Below are positions 63,608 through 64,000 of a stretch of DNA of 64,000 nucleotides, in pieces (position 1 is the stretch's first letter; each line of letters starts with the position of its first letter). Location of the stretch: assembly GCA_001403755.1 (NCBI GenBank), contig CYUH01000015.1, forward strand, positions 226,589 to 290,588, in the 5' to 3' direction. A model generated the notes under the pieces. It was not told where the DNA came from. It worked only from the letters and a program-made list of their open reading frames with translations, and ran no database searches. The translations under genes and the position numbers were made by a program. This DNA is from Chryseobacterium senegalense (GTDB taxonomy: Bacteria > Bacteroidota > Bacteroidia > Flavobacteriales > Weeksellaceae).

Positions 63608-64000
63608 ATGAAAACATACGCAGGAATTCCCGAAGAAAATGCCACTCTCGAAAACTCAAAAGTAATGCTCGTTACCGTTCCTTACGACGGAACTTCAACC
63701 TGGGGGAAAGGAGCCGACAAAGGCCCGGAACTTTTTCTTGACGCTTCCGAAAATATGGAATTGTACGACATTGAAACTGGAACAGAACCCTATTTGGAAG
63801 GCGTTTATTTAGCTGGAGAAATCTCTGAAAATTCTTCTCCTGAAGCGATGACAGAAGCGGTTTACCAAAAAACCAAAGATTTGCTGAACCACGAAGGGAA
63901 ACTCTTCACGCTTTTTGGTGGCGAACATTCGGTTTCGATTGGTTCGATCCGTGCAGTAGGTGAAAAATATGAAAATTTAACCGTTTTGCAATTGGATGCG
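63608..64000 (+). CDS. speB: Agmatinase, 5' part only
   Basis: The gene runs off the window end, leaving 131 residues. The ureohydrolase opening is VTVPYDGTSTWGKGADKGPE near 23-42. The first Mn ligand block FTLFGGEHSVSIGSIRAVG is near 100-118, and LTVLQLDA begins the second. It would convert agmatine to putrescine plus urea, the step after speA. It has its own promoter. Confidence 0.9.
   Translation, partial: MKTYAGIPEENATLENSKVMLVTVPYDGTSTWGKGADKGPELFLDASENMELYDIETGTEPYLEGVYLAGEISENSSPEAMTEAVYQKTKDLLNHEGKLFTLFGGEHSVSIGSIRAVGEKYENLTVLQLDA

Overview
The window looks like chromosome of a member of the Flavobacteriia, most likely Weeksellaceae (Chryseobacterium/Kaistella-like). The case rests on several things seen together: AT-rich DNA; a SusC/SusD pair; two secreted proteins with the C-terminal sorting tail of the type IX secretion system (T9SS); families typical of Bacteroidetes (DUF6702, DUF1573, DUF4241, an IPExxxVDY-like protein, a short SpeA); and many genes preceded by the Bacteroidetes sigma-A -7 element TAnnTTTG. 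No tRNA or rRNA gene was recognised. The one structural RNA is RNase P RNA, at 52.2-52.5 kb.

Layout. 0-9.6 kb: arfB, menE and argS, a small lipoprotein, a susCD pair and rnhB. 9.9-16.5 kb: yidC, pyrG and a secreted M4 protease. 16.6-23.1 kb: radA, a REP-associated tyrosine transposase (RAYT) between two near-identical hairpins, an ACP phosphodiesterase, DUF6702, a HupE-like protein and an M1 peptidase. 23.2-25.5 kb: groES and groEL, separated by a frameshifted four-helix-bundle gene. 25.5-28.9 kb: an accessory island with a GC-rich hairpin element, a convergent type II restriction-modification pair, a 21-bp tandem array with internal dyad symmetry, and an orphan gene. 28.9-33.1 kb: the acpP-fabF-rnc-IPExxxVDY-pyk operon. 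33.3-38.7 kb: a T9SS cargo protein, an arginase-family enzyme, and paaA and paaE without paaB, paaC or paaD. 39-50.5 kb: clpB, an M43 protease, an ABC-F ATPase, HMG-CoA reductase, a run of small membrane or secreted proteins, a DMT transporter and sucC. 50.5-54 kb: a YoeB-like toxin-antitoxin pair, an MscS channel, rnpB, ppk2 and DUF1573. 54-64 kb: valS, DUF4241, ribokinase, a hydrolase, a cobalamin adenosyltransferase, thiamine pyrophosphokinase, speA, a HAD phosphatase, a PH-domain protein and the start of speB.

Most of the window is housekeeping. The unusual parts are mainly non-coding: (1) a family of hairpin elements with shared ends and unrelated middles, seen three times, each directly after the terminator of a housekeeping gene (groEL, sucC, speA); (2) the 21-bp-period array upstream of the restriction enzyme, whose units keep a small dyad with arm-to-arm covariation; (3) the RAYT with matched flanking hairpins; (4) a perfect 13-bp inverted repeat within an 11-bp direct repeat between DUF1573 and valS. 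Starts were moved to an internal Met where a signal peptide, a family N-terminus or a promoter overlapping the longer version called for it.
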